DNA of 64,000 nt, from assembly GCA_020002265.1 (NCBI GenBank), contig CP048228.1:372001-436000 (forward strand), read 5' to 3'. The translations under genes were made by a program, and so were the position numbers. Of this stretch, positions 42,761-53,956 are shown one piece after another. Numbering within the stretch: position 1 is the stretch's first letter; each line of letters starts with the position of its first letter. The stretch comes from Anaplasmataceae bacterium AB001_6 (GTDB taxonomy: Bacteria > Pseudomonadota > Alphaproteobacteria > Rickettsiales > Anaplasmataceae). Under the pieces are notes generated by a model. It saw only the letters and a list, made by a program, of their open reading frames with translations, searched no databases and was not told the DNA's origin.

Positions 42761-45232
42761 ATGATCAAAATAGACGAAGCAATTGATTTATTAAAAATGT
42801 CCCGTGCTAATTTTGTTGCACGTGATATTATGACGCACCTTACTCATTGTAAATTTGAGTTAGATAACTTAGGCTCAGAAAAAAGAGTTGTGAATGTTCC
42901 TTCTTTTTTTCAAGATAGTACGGGTTCGGATAAAAAGATTATAAAAAATGTTGATTCTATAATTTTTGATATTGCGGATCGTTCTTTATCAGGAGAGATG
43001 TTTCATGCTCAAGGAAACATGACAAGACAAGTAAATTTGATAGATGAAATAAATAAAAGGGTTACGTTAAAATCTATAGTAGATATAGCAAAGGATGAGA
43101 ATTTAAAAAACGATTTTAAATCGTGTGTTGCAGAATTCAAAGATAAAATAACTAAAAGAATAAAAGATGGTTTTGTTGGTGATATTAGAACAAAATATCA
43201 AGATCAATTAACTAAAATAGCTAATATTGAAGAATTTGTAGATGAAGTTACAGAAGAATTTGATGTAGAGGTATTTCTTAAAAATAAAGAAACAGATGCC
43301 CAATCATATGTGCCAAATTTTGATTTATTAGATTACCAGCATTTAGATGGTGCAGGATTTAGTAGATTTGGTGGTGTGATGCATATGATATATACTCAAA
43401 TTTTTAAAGATGAGAATTCTGTTCAGGATTATTATAGATGGGGGCGTCATACTGGAGAAAAATTTGCAGATTCAGCAAATCTTTTTTCTACAGAACAGAC
43501 AGAACCCAGAATGAGTGGAATAGTCTTACATCATACTGTTGTTAGAAATAGTGATACTGTTGAACTGCCATTTTATTCTGATGAATCTGCTGAATTACAC
43601 AAAATGGGTGCAGATAGCCATGTAGCTATTCCTCAGTACAAAGTGAATATGGATCTCGCTTCTTTTTTACCCTATTCTTTAGTTCAAAATTTTGATCTAG
43701 GAGATTTCAATGCTGCTTGGAAAAAAGTCGATTCACATGCGCAGAGTTTTAATCCGCTAATTGATGTTATCTGTGCTAATGATATAAATATATTTAAAAT
43801 TGATAGCGATTGTAAGCATGATGTAAACAGCTTACAGGAATGTGTTACTCAATTAGGTGGCTTAAGTAAACAATTTCAAAAAAGTATAGATTTATTCACT
43901 GATCAAGTTACAAGACACGTTTCTAATAAAGAAGTTTATAAAAAAGGCGGAGAGATTGTTCACACTGTTGTGAGAGAATTGGATCAAACAAAGCTTTTTG
44001 ATGGATTGGATGATGCCTCTTTATTTAGAGATTTTGCTGACCTTTCTTTTATGATATGTAAATTGCAAAGTTTTGGTGCAGATACTATAAAATCATGGAT
44101 TGCTGGAAATCCTGAAGCCCTTAAGCAATTTAAAGATTTTGCGGAAAATTTTTCGTTATTGAATTCACATAAAATTGCTGCCAATTCACATTTCTTCGTT
44201 TGTGAAGGGCAGGGTAATACTTTTTGTATTGTACCTCAATCTTCATTAGCATATCATGCTGGAATTTCTTCTTTTTCTCATGATAAATTACTGAATGAAA
44301 AAACTGTAGGTGTAGAGATAGAATCTTTGGGAAGTGATAATATTCCTGCTAGGATACCTCAAAGATCTTCAGTAGCTGAATTATCAAAGGTGTTAATGGA
44401 TGATGGCTGTATTTCTGAATATGATGTTCATAAAGGATGGGTTTTGACACATCAGCAAATAGCAACACGCAAAGGTGATCCAAATTTAAAAACTTATCTT
44501 TTTAATTATAAGGAACAACAAGAAAGTGTTGGCACGGGAAATCAACAGACAGTATTAAAATCTGCTAAGACAATGATGAATTTATTGGATATAAAATCTG
44601 ATAAATTTATATCTCTTGATCCCGTTACTAAAAACATATCTTTAGTTGGGGGCGAAGAAATTTCTCAAGTACGTGAAATTTTTTCTCAAGAATTTAAATT
44701 TGATAGTCAAAAATGTGATGGTGTTATTAAAATAGGAAATCCAGAAGATCTTGTTGAAATACCCTATAAAGTAGCTTATGTTTTTCTTTCTACATATGAT
44801 TCTTCAGTTACATATGGCGATTTTGTTCAAGCAGTTGAAAAAGGGGATAATAAAGGTTTTATAAAAGCTATTGGCAATGTTGTGGTAACTTTTAATAAAA
44901 ATATATCTATGGTTTGTGATATTGATATTCATGATACTGTTAAAGTGGTAGGTGGTGAGAAAATTGCTGAAATAGGTGATTCTAGTTATCATGTTCACAA
45001 TGGTACAGTATTGCTTGCTGCTGCTAATTTAAAGAATATAGTGGCAAAAGACGCATATAACATGAATTGTAATAGATCTAATCATGTAGATATTCCTGAG
45101 AGCAATGATGATCTACGTATTTTATGTGATGATCACAATGAAGCTATATCATGGTCTTTAGAAGATATCAAATCGGATAATGGAAAAATAGTTGGTCCAG
45201 AATATCTTAGCGAATACTTCTTAAGCATATAG
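42761..45232 (+). CDS. Large protein with an interrupted N-acetylmuramoyl-L-alanine amidase (amidase_2) domain
   Basis: The family cleaves the bond between MurNAc and the stem peptide using zinc. In this 823-residue protein the first zinc-ligand region is MSGIVLHHT (His257/258). The domain then breaks for about 210 residues and resumes with NSHFFVCEGQG (His477), LAYHAGISSF (His499), NEKTVGVEIE, and LTHQQIATRKGDP, where His564 and Asp573 would be the remaining ligands. The insert (about 262-470) and the N-terminal ~240 and C-terminal ~230 residues are not recognisable. There is no signal peptide, so it would act on recycled muropeptides, be exported by a dedicated system, or target other cells. 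ATG 42761 is preferred; an upstream TTG is in frame. Confidence 0.75.
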   Translation: MIKIDEAIDLLKMSRANFVARDIMTHLTHCKFELDNLGSEKRVVNVPSFFQDSTGSDKKIIKNVDSIIFDIADRSLSGEMFHAQGNMTRQVNLIDEINKRVTLKSIVDIAKDENLKNDFKSCVAEFKDKITKRIKDGFVGDIRTKYQDQLTKIANIEEFVDEVTEEFDVEVFLKNKETDAQSYVPNFDLLDYQHLDGAGFSRFGGVMHMIYTQIFKDENSVQDYYRWGRHTGEKFADSANLFSTEQTEPRMSGIVLHHTVVRNSDTVELPFYSDESAELHKMGADSHVAIPQYKVNMDLASFLPYSLVQNFDLGDFNAAWKKVDSHAQSFNPLIDVICANDINIFKIDSDCKHDVNSLQECVTQLGGLSKQFQKSIDLFTDQVTRHVSNKEVYKKGGEIVHTVVRELDQTKLFDGLDDASLFRDFADLSFMICKLQSFGADTIKSWIAGNPEALKQFKDFAENFSLLNSHKIAANSHFFVCEGQGNTFCIVPQSSLAYHAGISSFSHDKLLNEKTVGVEIESLGSDNIPARIPQRSSVAELSKVLMDDGCISEYDVHKGWVLTHQQIATRKGDPNLKTYLFNYKEQQESVGTGNQQTVLKSAKTMMNLLDIKSDKFISLDPVTKNISLVGGEEISQVREIFSQEFKFDSQKCDGVIKIGNPEDLVEIPYKVAYVFLSTYDSSVTYGDFVQAVEKGDNKGFIKAIGNVVVTFNKNISMVCDIDIHDTVKVVGGEKIAEIGDSSYHVHNGTVLLAAANLKNIVAKDAYNMNCNRSNHVDIPESNDDLRILCDDHNEAISWSLEDIKSDNGKIVGPEYLSEYFLSI

Positions 45233-45335
45233 CTTTTAGATTCGCGTTTATAAAGTTTTTTCAATTCAGTATAATCAAATAGGTTCACTGATTTATTGCA
45301 AATAGAGAAAATCTGTTATTTCGATATCGTCCTTT

Positions 45336-46649
45336 TCATTGCGATGATTTTTTATACATTTTCTCTATTTCTGCGATATCCTTTAGCTCTTTTATATTTG
45401 TTCTTCTATTGATTAATTCAACTTGATTATTTTCCATAGTTCGTTTGCTTATTATAGCTTTATAAGGAATTCCTAGCAGATCTGCTCTAGCTAATTTTTT
45501 CCCTGTGCTCTCATTTGTATCATCAAAGAGTACTTTCTCTCTATCTAATTTTTTATATAGTTTAAGTGCTTGAGTTAAAGTCTCATTATGTATGTTTACT
45601 AATATTATTTTGAAAGGAGAAATTGATTCTGGCCATATTATTCCATTTTCATCATGATGTACTTCTATTATAGCAGCAATTAATCGCGAAATACCTATTC
45701 CATAAGAACCCATAAAGAAATTTTTCAAGCTTCCATTTTTATCTTTAAAACTGGCATTTAATTTTTCTGAATATTTTGTACCAAAATAGAAAGTATGAGC
45801 AAGCTCTATGCCTCTATGGCTTTTATATTGTACATTGTTTTCATCTGAATCATTTTTTACTTTTGAATATTTACTGAGTATTTTTTGAGTATGTTTTTTA
45901 TGTTCTTTTGATTCATAGAATTCTCTATTTATTTTTTCTTCATTAAAAGATTCTATTAATGTTAAAATTTCGGGATCAAATACTATCTCTTCTTCTGAAC
46001 CACTGTCATTTAGTATATGAAATTCATGACTAATATCTCCACCTATAGGCCCTGTATCAGCTAAAGATGGTATAACAGATAGTCCAATGTTCTTGAAGAT
46101 ACTTAAATATGCAGCAAACACTAAATGATAGCTTTCTATTGCAGATTCTCTATCGATGTCAAAACTATAACCATCTTTCATTAAAAATTCTCTAGCTCTT
46201 AATAACCCAAACCTTGGTCTAATTTCATCTCTAAATTTCCACTGATTATGATAGAGATAAACAGGCATGGATTTATAACTAGGGATCAAATTCTTTGTTA
46301 CATGAGTTATTAATTCTTCATTTGTGGGACCAAATAACATATCTTGACCATGTCTATCTTGCATTTTTAGCATCTCTTGTCCATATGAATCATATCTACC
46401 AGATTCCTTCCATAGACTTGCTTGTTGTATACAAGGCATCAAGATTTTATTGAATGCTATTTTTTGCATTTCTTTATCTATTATTGATGATATTTTATCA
46501 ATAATTCTTAATCCAATTGGCAGCCAAGTATATATTCCACTACCACATTGTTTAATTAGTCCAGCACGAATAGAGTACTTATGAGAAATAAGTTTTACTT
46601 CAGAAGATACATCTTTTTGTACTGGGCAAAAATACGTCGATAACTTCAT
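45336..46649 (-). CDS. proS: Prolyl-tRNA synthetase (short bacterial form)
   Basis: A class II synthetase that charges tRNA-Pro. The 437 residues lack the ~180-residue editing insert of the long bacterial form, which is typical of alphaproteobacteria. Motif 1 (GIYTWLPIGLRIIDKISSII), motif 2 (QWKFRDEIRPRFGLLRAREFLMKDGYSF) and motif 3 (GSYGIGISRLIAAIIE) are all present, as is the anticodon-binding C-terminal domain with GKKLARADLLGIPYK. Where the editing domain would be there is a short Lys-rich linker (about 225-265). It is convergent with the amidase gene. Confidence 0.95.
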   Translation of the reverse strand: MKLSTYFCPVQKDVSSEVKLISHKYSIRAGLIKQCGSGIYTWLPIGLRIIDKISSIIDKEMQKIAFNKILMPCIQQASLWKESGRYDSYGQEMLKMQDRHGQDMLFGPTNEELITHVTKNLIPSYKSMPVYLYHNQWKFRDEIRPRFGLLRAREFLMKDGYSFDIDRESAIESYHLVFAAYLSIFKNIGLSVIPSLADTGPIGGDISHEFHILNDSGSEEEIVFDPEILTLIESFNEEKINREFYESKEHKKHTQKILSKYSKVKNDSDENNVQYKSHRGIELAHTFYFGTKYSEKLNASFKDKNGSLKNFFMGSYGIGISRLIAAIIEVHHDENGIIWPESISPFKIILVNIHNETLTQALKLYKKLDREKVLFDDTNESTGKKLARADLLGIPYKAIISKRTMENNQVELINRRTNIKELKDIAEIEKMYKKSSQ

Positions 46650-46940
46650 ATGTTCATTTTTTAATACAACAGCGAAAGTATATGATACTCTATTTGGCTA
46701 TCAATTTTAATGAACAATAGTTTTATTTTTATTATTAATAATCTTTGTTAACACTTTTACTTATTATCAGTGAAGTCTACATGTTGCATATAATAGGATG
46801 TTTTTCAAGAACAAAATTTTATTTTATTTTTTTATTATGAAAACTTGCTAGATATCAGAAATTATGCAGGAATAGATCTTTTTTAGCGAAGTTATAAGCT
46901 ATTTATTTTTGTTATTTTTCTATTACTATAAGTTTCGTAT

Positions 46941-46988
46941 ATTATTTATTTTGTGATCTAGAGTGTAAGACTATACTACATGTAGTAT
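46941..46988. promoter_or_regulatory. NrdR-box-like operator pair upstream of nrdA
   Basis: ATACTACATGTAGTAT (46973-46988) is a perfect 16-bp palindrome that matches the NrdR box consensus ACACWATATATWGTGT at 12 of 16 positions. A second, weaker site, ATTATTTATTTTGTGA (46941-46956), starts 32 bases earlier, about three helical turns, as in known tandem NrdR boxes. The pair sits 86-134 bases before the nrdA start. The rest of the 425-base gap 46650-47074 shows no gene. Confidence 0.45.
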
Positions 46989-47074
46989 TCAACATATCCT
47001 ATTTGTTTGTGCTGTTTATGATTATTTAGTATTATGTCGCTTACCTTCTTGATAAATTTTCTGAGAGTGAGTAA

Positions 47075-49021
47075 ATGATAAATTTCGTTGATAGGAAAAA
47101 AAGATTGAATGATGCTGATTTTAATTGTGTGAAATTGGATTATTCTAAAGATGATAAATTAACAGATTTTTGTAAAGCAATATTAGAGGATAGATACTTA
47201 TTTAAAGATGAGGATTATCAATCTGTTTTTGCTAGAGTTGCAAATTATTATGCTGATGATAATGCTCATGCTCAGCGTCTATACAACTATATGAGTAACT
47301 TATGGTTTATTCCTGCTACTCCAATACTTAGTAATGGTGGAACTAATAGAGGATTGCCAATTTCTTGTTTTTTAAATGAATGTAAAGATTCTTTAAAAGG
47401 AATTGTAGATCTTTGGTCTGAAAATGTTTGGTTGTCTTCTAAAGGAGGAGGGATAGGTAGTTATTGGGGGAATCTAAGATCAATAGGAGAGAGTGTGCGA
47501 GAAAGTGGTAAAACTTCTGGTATCATCCCGTTTATTGTTGTACAAAATGCTTTAACTTTGGCTATATCTCAAGGTTCTTTGAGACGTGGTTCCAGTGCTG
47601 TTTATCTTCCGATAGATCATCCTGAAATAGCAGAATTCTTAGATTTAAGAAGACCTATGGGTGGCGATCCAAATAGAAAAGCATTAAATATGCATCATGG
47701 TGTCATTATATCTGATAAATTTATGGAGGCTGTGCAGAACAATGATGATTGGGATCTATTAAGTCCTAAAGATAAGAAAGTTGTAAGTACTGTGAGAGCA
47801 CGTGATTTATGGGTGAAAATACTTGATATTAGAGTTGAAACCGGTGAACCTTATATTATCTTTATAGATACAATAAAAAGATCTCGACCAGATATATACA
47901 AAAAATTAGGCCTAGATGTAAAGATGTCTAATCTTTGTACTGAAATCACTTTATCTACAGGAGAAGATTATTTGGGAAATAATAGGACAGCAGTTTGTTG
48001 TCTCTCATCTTTGAATCTTGAAAAATATGATGAATGGAAAGAAGAGATGGAAATGATTGTTGAAGATGTTTTGAGATTCTTGGACAATGTTTTATCAGAT
48101 TTTATACAAAATGCTCCTGAAGAGATGAAAAATGCTGTTTATTCAGCAATTAGAGAGAGAAGTGTAGGTCTTGGAGTAATGGGTTTCCATTCATATCTGC
48201 AAAAAAATATGATATCTTTTGAATCTCCTTTAGCAAAAGATTTTAATATTAAAATCTTTGATAAATTGCGCAAAATAGCTGATCAAGTATCACAAAAATT
48301 GGCAATAGAAAAAGGAGTTTGTGAAGATGTTGCTGAATTTAATAAAAGGGAATCTTCATCTATCAATGAGAGATTTTTGCATAAAATTTCGGTTGCACCT
48401 ACTGCCTCTATCTCTATTATAGCTGGCAGTACATCTCCTGGAATAGATCCTTATACCGCAAATATTTTTGCTCACAGAACGTTGACTGGATCGTTTATAG
48501 TACGAAATAAATTTTTACAAGAACTTTTGGCTTCAAAAGGAAAAAATACAGATGAAGTATGGGATGAAATTATAAATCATGAAGGTTCAGTACAAAGTTT
48601 AGATTTTTTAAGTGATTTTGAGAAAATAGTTTTTAAAACATCTTCTGAAATTGATCAAAATTGGGTTATAGAGCATGCCGCTGATCGTACTCCATTTATT
48701 TGTCAAGCTCAATCCTTGAATATTTTTATACCACCAAATATATCGAAAAAAGAGTTGCATAAATTGCATTTTATGGCTTGGAAAAAAAACATAAAGAGCA
48801 TGTATTATTGTAGAACCAAATCTTTGCAGAGAACAGATAAAATAGGAAAAAAAGTTATTTCAGAAGAAGTGGAATCTTGTACTGGCTGCGATTCTTCTCA
48901 ACCTATGATGAATTCCACTGTGGACAATCAAGAAGATGCTATTAACGAAGATAACAAAATAATAGACGTCTTCAACAAGAATAATATTAATCATGAAGAA
49001 GGATGCTTATCATGTCAGTAA
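47075..49021 (+). CDS. nrdA: Ribonucleoside-diphosphate reductase alpha subunit (class I)
   Basis: NrdA reduces ribonucleotides to deoxyribonucleotides with a radical supplied by the beta subunit. The active-site set is visible: Cys98 in LPISCFLNEC, Cys288 within SNLCTEI (Asn and Glu adjacent), the partner Cys in NRTAVCCLSSLNL, and the C-terminal shuttle pair in the final residues, GCLSCQ. The allosteric ATP-cone found in many NrdA is largely missing from the N-terminus, and the length (648) matches the short alphaproteobacterial form. A Gly-rich KGGGIGSYWGNLR segment and PTASISIIAGSTSPG also match. nrdB is not adjacent: the next gene is convergent sucA. Confidence 0.94.
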   Translation: MINFVDRKKRLNDADFNCVKLDYSKDDKLTDFCKAILEDRYLFKDEDYQSVFARVANYYADDNAHAQRLYNYMSNLWFIPATPILSNGGTNRGLPISCFLNECKDSLKGIVDLWSENVWLSSKGGGIGSYWGNLRSIGESVRESGKTSGIIPFIVVQNALTLAISQGSLRRGSSAVYLPIDHPEIAEFLDLRRPMGGDPNRKALNMHHGVIISDKFMEAVQNNDDWDLLSPKDKKVVSTVRARDLWVKILDIRVETGEPYIIFIDTIKRSRPDIYKKLGLDVKMSNLCTEITLSTGEDYLGNNRTAVCCLSSLNLEKYDEWKEEMEMIVEDVLRFLDNVLSDFIQNAPEEMKNAVYSAIRERSVGLGVMGFHSYLQKNMISFESPLAKDFNIKIFDKLRKIADQVSQKLAIEKGVCEDVAEFNKRESSSINERFLHKISVAPTASISIIAGSTSPGIDPYTANIFAHRTLTGSFIVRNKFLQELLASKGKNTDEVWDEIINHEGSVQSLDFLSDFEKIVFKTSSEIDQNWVIEHAADRTPFICQAQSLNIFIPPNISKKELHKLHFMAWKKNIKSMYYCRTKSLQRTDKIGKKVISEEVESCTGCDSSQPMMNSTVDNQEDAINEDNKIIDVFNKNNINHEEGCLSCQ

Positions 49022-49052
49022 GTAAAAGCATTGATCTTTTATTATGACTGTT

Positions 49053-51743
49053 TTATTTTATGCTAAATGCTTTTTCTATTATTGCTTCTTGCTCTATTTT
49101 ATGCATTGAAGCATAACCGGTAGCAGTTGATGAATTGCTACTTCTTCCAGCATAAAACAATCTTTTATCATGGCTAAATGAAGATACAAAATTATCTAAA
49201 ACAAAGCACCATGCACCCATGTTTTTAGGTTCTTCTTGACACCATACAACCAATGCTTTAGGATATTTTGTTATCAAATTTTCTATCTCTTTTACAGGAA
49301 AAGGATACAATTGCTCTATTGACGCTATTAGTGTGTTTTCAATTTTATTATTTTTCTTGTAGGCTAATAGATCATAAGATATTTTTCCGCTACATAGTAT
49401 AATTCTATTTATCTCTTCACTGTTCTTTTCGTCTATTATTATTTCTTCAAAAGCGGTGCCTGATATAAATTTATCGATGCTTGAAACGGCAGCCGGTAAC
49501 CTTAATAGTGATTTAGGAGAGAATATTATGAGTGGTTTTCTTATGTTACCACACACCTGTCTACGTAAAGCATGAAAATAGTTAGAAGGAGTGGAGCAAT
49601 TTAGTATGTACCAATTGAATCTTGCTGATAGTTGTAAGAATCTTTCTAGACGTGCAGAAGAATGTTCTGGGCCTTGTCCTTCATAACCATGCGGTAAAAG
49701 AAAAATAAGATTGCTCATTTGTAACCATTTTTCTTCTGCAGATGCTATAAATTGATCTATTATAATTTGTGCACCATTTGCAAAATCACCAAATTGTGCT
49801 TCCCAAATTGTTAAATTATTTGGATTAGCAAGACTGTAACCATATTCAAATCCAGAAGCTGCATATTCAGATAGATAACTATTTACAATAGTTATCTTGC
49901 TGCCAAGTTGCGATAATGGAGTATATGTTTCTTCAGTATCTTCATTTACTAAAACAGCATGTCTTTGGCTAAATGTTCCTCTTTGACTATCTTGTCCAGC
50001 TAGTCTAATATTGTGAGATTCTAATAAAATACTTCCCAAAGCTATTGCTTCTGCCGTGCTCCAATCTATAGTACTGTTCTCATTTTGTAATATTTTACGT
50101 CTTTCATCCAAAAATTTTATTATTTTTTTATTGGGAATAAAATCACTTGGCAAGATGGTAATTTTTTCTATTATGTCTTTTATTATTTCTAACTTGACCC
50201 CAGTATCTTTTTGCTTGTTATATTCTACAGTTCTTATTATATCAGACCACATTTCTGTATTAGAGTTATCATCATCTTTTTCAAATGATTCATAATTATC
50301 AAAACTTTCTGATAATTTATTTTTATAGCTATCTTCTATTTTTTTCTTCTCATCTGGAGTAATTGCAGATGATTCTATAATTTTTTGCGAATAATCTTCA
50401 TATACTGATTTGTGATGATCAATTAATTTATACATTTTAGGTTGTGTAAATCTTGGTTCATCACCTTCGTTATGACCATATTTCCTATACCCAATTAAGT
50501 CAATCATAAAGTCTTTTTTGAATCTAATGCGATATTCAGATGCAATTTTGGCAGATGCCATAACTTTTTCTGGATCATCTCCATTAACATGCAAAATGGG
50601 CATTTTAAAAGATTTCGCTATATCTGTTGGAAAATCTTTATTTGATCTTGAAAATTTAGGATTAGTTGTGAAGCCAATTTGATTATTTATCACAATATGT
50701 ATTACACCACCTGAAGTATAATCAGCTAACTTATCTAAAGTAAAAGATTCATATACTACGCCCTGTCCTGATATCGAAGCATCTCCGTGTATTAGTAGAC
50801 CTATGGCTTTCTTCTGTTCTACATCATCCAGATTATCCTGTAAAGCACGAACTTTTCCATATACTAGCGGATCAATGGCTTCCAAATGAGATGGGTTATT
50901 TAATAATGTGACTTTGGATTTGTTATTATTTAATTTGAATTCTCTAGAATAACCTAAGTGATATTTTACATCACCAGAAAAATCTATGCTGCTTTTATGA
51001 TAATTTCTTCCTTTGAACTCAGAAAATATTGCTTCTAGAGGTTTTTCTAGAACGCTTGCTAGTAGGCTTAACCTTCCTCTGTGAGCCATCCCAATAATTA
51101 TTTCTTCACAATCTTCTTGAGAAAATAATTCTATTATAGTATTAACTGCGACTATAGCTGATTCACTACCTTCAATTGAGAATCTTTTTGCTCCTGGAAA
51201 TCTTTTATGTAGAAAATTTTCAAACAGAGTAGTTTTCATCAATCCTTCGAAAATTCTCTTCTTAATGTCTACTGTAACTTCTTGATTCTGATATTTTTTA
51301 AAATTTTCGTACAACCATGATAATTCTTCAGGATCATCTATATGTTCAAATTCACAAGAAATTTTTCCACAATAAATATTTTTGAGTTGCTCTATATCTT
51401 CACAGTAAGGTTCATTCTTAAAATTCTTTGTAATATCAGAGATATATTCTGCGACATTTATATTTTCTTTACTTAACGGATTTGTATTGGCAAATTTATA
51501 TCCATGTGATCTGAAAGCTTTTTCATCATTATTATCATTATCAAAGCTAGGTTCAAAAGATCTATTTTCAACGCTGAATTTCTCTAAATCTAGATATAAA
51601 TCTTCTGGTAAATCTAAGCCCATATTTATATGACTCATAATCTTTTGCCATTCTTTGCTTACAGAATCTGGATTCTCTTGATACATTCTGTATATCTCTT
51701 CCAAAAATGCCAAATTTAAACCATAAAGAGGTGAATTTTTCAT
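49053..51743 (-). CDS. sucA: 2-oxoglutarate dehydrogenase E1 component
   Basis: SucA decarboxylates 2-oxoglutarate with thiamine diphosphate in the TCA cycle. The 896-residue protein begins with the E1 N-terminal helix (SPLYGLNLAFLEEIYRMYQENP), then has FLHKRFPGAKRFSIEGSES, IIGMAHRGRLSLLASVL, HLGYS, NPSHLEAIDPLVYGKVRA, LIHGDASISGQGVVYE, NQIGFTTNP, and late GQDSQRGTFSQRHAVL, WEAQFGDFANGAQIIIDQF, LPHGYEGQGPEHSSAR. Length is slightly below the usual ~930. sucB is not adjacent on this side. Confidence 0.97.
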   Translation of the reverse strand: MKNSPLYGLNLAFLEEIYRMYQENPDSVSKEWQKIMSHINMGLDLPEDLYLDLEKFSVENRSFEPSFDNDNNDEKAFRSHGYKFANTNPLSKENINVAEYISDITKNFKNEPYCEDIEQLKNIYCGKISCEFEHIDDPEELSWLYENFKKYQNQEVTVDIKKRIFEGLMKTTLFENFLHKRFPGAKRFSIEGSESAIVAVNTIIELFSQEDCEEIIIGMAHRGRLSLLASVLEKPLEAIFSEFKGRNYHKSSIDFSGDVKYHLGYSREFKLNNNKSKVTLLNNPSHLEAIDPLVYGKVRALQDNLDDVEQKKAIGLLIHGDASISGQGVVYESFTLDKLADYTSGGVIHIVINNQIGFTTNPKFSRSNKDFPTDIAKSFKMPILHVNGDDPEKVMASAKIASEYRIRFKKDFMIDLIGYRKYGHNEGDEPRFTQPKMYKLIDHHKSVYEDYSQKIIESSAITPDEKKKIEDSYKNKLSESFDNYESFEKDDDNSNTEMWSDIIRTVEYNKQKDTGVKLEIIKDIIEKITILPSDFIPNKKIIKFLDERRKILQNENSTIDWSTAEAIALGSILLESHNIRLAGQDSQRGTFSQRHAVLVNEDTEETYTPLSQLGSKITIVNSYLSEYAASGFEYGYSLANPNNLTIWEAQFGDFANGAQIIIDQFIASAEEKWLQMSNLIFLLPHGYEGQGPEHSSARLERFLQLSARFNWYILNCSTPSNYFHALRRQVCGNIRKPLIIFSPKSLLRLPAAVSSIDKFISGTAFEEIIIDEKNSEEINRIILCSGKISYDLLAYKKNNKIENTLIASIEQLYPFPVKEIENLITKYPKALVVWCQEEPKNMGAWCFVLDNFVSSFSHDKRLFYAGRSSNSSTATGYASMHKIEQEAIIEKAFSIK

Positions 51744-51847
51744 AACTGCTACTCCTTGAGATTATTGAAGAATCAAAAATCAATAAATTACTTATTACGT
51801 TTATAACATTGAGATGTAACAAAACATTATACTTGATTTTACCTATT

Positions 51848-52438
51848 TTAGAAATATTTGTTTAAATTATAAACATCTATTAATTCCTTACATAAAATAG
51901 TAAGAGTTGGAATGCGTTCATCCATATCAAATTCTTTTTGATATAAAATTATTGGATCATTAATTTCAATTATATTTTTTATAATTTGTGCCGCTTCCTC
52001 TATTTTGTTATCGTTCAATAAATACAAAGCTTCTATCATTTTATTCGTCATATTGAATGATTTATTTTCATTTAATAATTCATCTTTATCTATTTGTGAA
52101 AGTGCTAATAGAGCCAAATCTTGGAAAACTGTATCCACATAAGATGATCTAGATAATTGTTCATATATCTCTTTGGCTTTCGCTTTTTCATCTTTCTTTA
52201 TATAAATTTGTGCGACCTTAAAATTTGCAATTGTCGCATATATGTCTTTTCCATATAAAAGAGCTTCTAACTCATCAATATCACTCTGTGTATGTTCAGT
52301 AGAAACGATAATTTTTAACAATTTATCACCTTTCTCTTTGTTATTTAATTTTTGAAAATGTGCTGCAACAGAATAAACAATAAAGAACGATACAATTAAT
52401 ATGCATCCAGAAACACAAAATATTATTTTATTACGCAT
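51848..52438 (-). CDS. Single-pass membrane protein with TPR-like periplasmic domain (YfgM-like)
   Basis: From ATG 52438 (196 residues) the protein has a short basic N-terminus, a membrane helix at about 4-26 (IIFCVSGCILIVSFFIVYSVAA), then a soluble helical domain with TPR-like pairs such as ATIANFKVAQIYIKKDEKAKAKEIYEQL followed by FQDLALLALSQI. This resembles the YfgM/ancillary SecYEG group, in which one anchor precedes TPR-like repeats in the periplasm. The longer frame from TTG 52498 lacks a ribosome site; ATG 52459 is another alternative. The family call is from architecture and is moderate. Confidence 0.65.
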   Translation of the reverse strand: MRNKIIFCVSGCILIVSFFIVYSVAAHFQKLNNKEKGDKLLKIIVSTEHTQSDIDELEALLYGKDIYATIANFKVAQIYIKKDEKAKAKEIYEQLSRSSYVDTVFQDLALLALSQIDKDELLNENKSFNMTNKMIEALYLLNDNKIEEAAQIIKNIIEINDPIILYQKEFDMDERIPTLTILCKELIDVYNLNKYF

Positions 52439-52694
52439 ATAAGAAGATAGAAAAATCATGACAATAAAATTGTAAAATACAATTCTATCCCTTATCAAGA
52501 GAAATATCTATATTACTTTATTTCACTTGAATATATTAAAATTTGTTTAATACAAATGTCTTCTATATTGGATTTGAGCTGTTATCGCATATTGTTTGTC
52601 TTTAAAAATTTGCTATTATCGTGTATCTTATTATCCAAAAACTTAAGCTAATACCGTTACTGGTTTAATTTTTTAGATGCTGCAACTGCTTTGA

Positions 52695-53801
<1,107 letters not shown>

Positions 53802-53956
53802 TAAACAATCCAAATTAGATTTTATCTATGGGAAAGAAATAAATAATCAAAAATTTTAGATCATTACACCCTATAAGCAGGAAGAAAGAAGAAATATTTC
53901 ATTAGCTATCAAATCTTTATCCACAATTTTATGATTATAAAATATAAAAGATTTAT

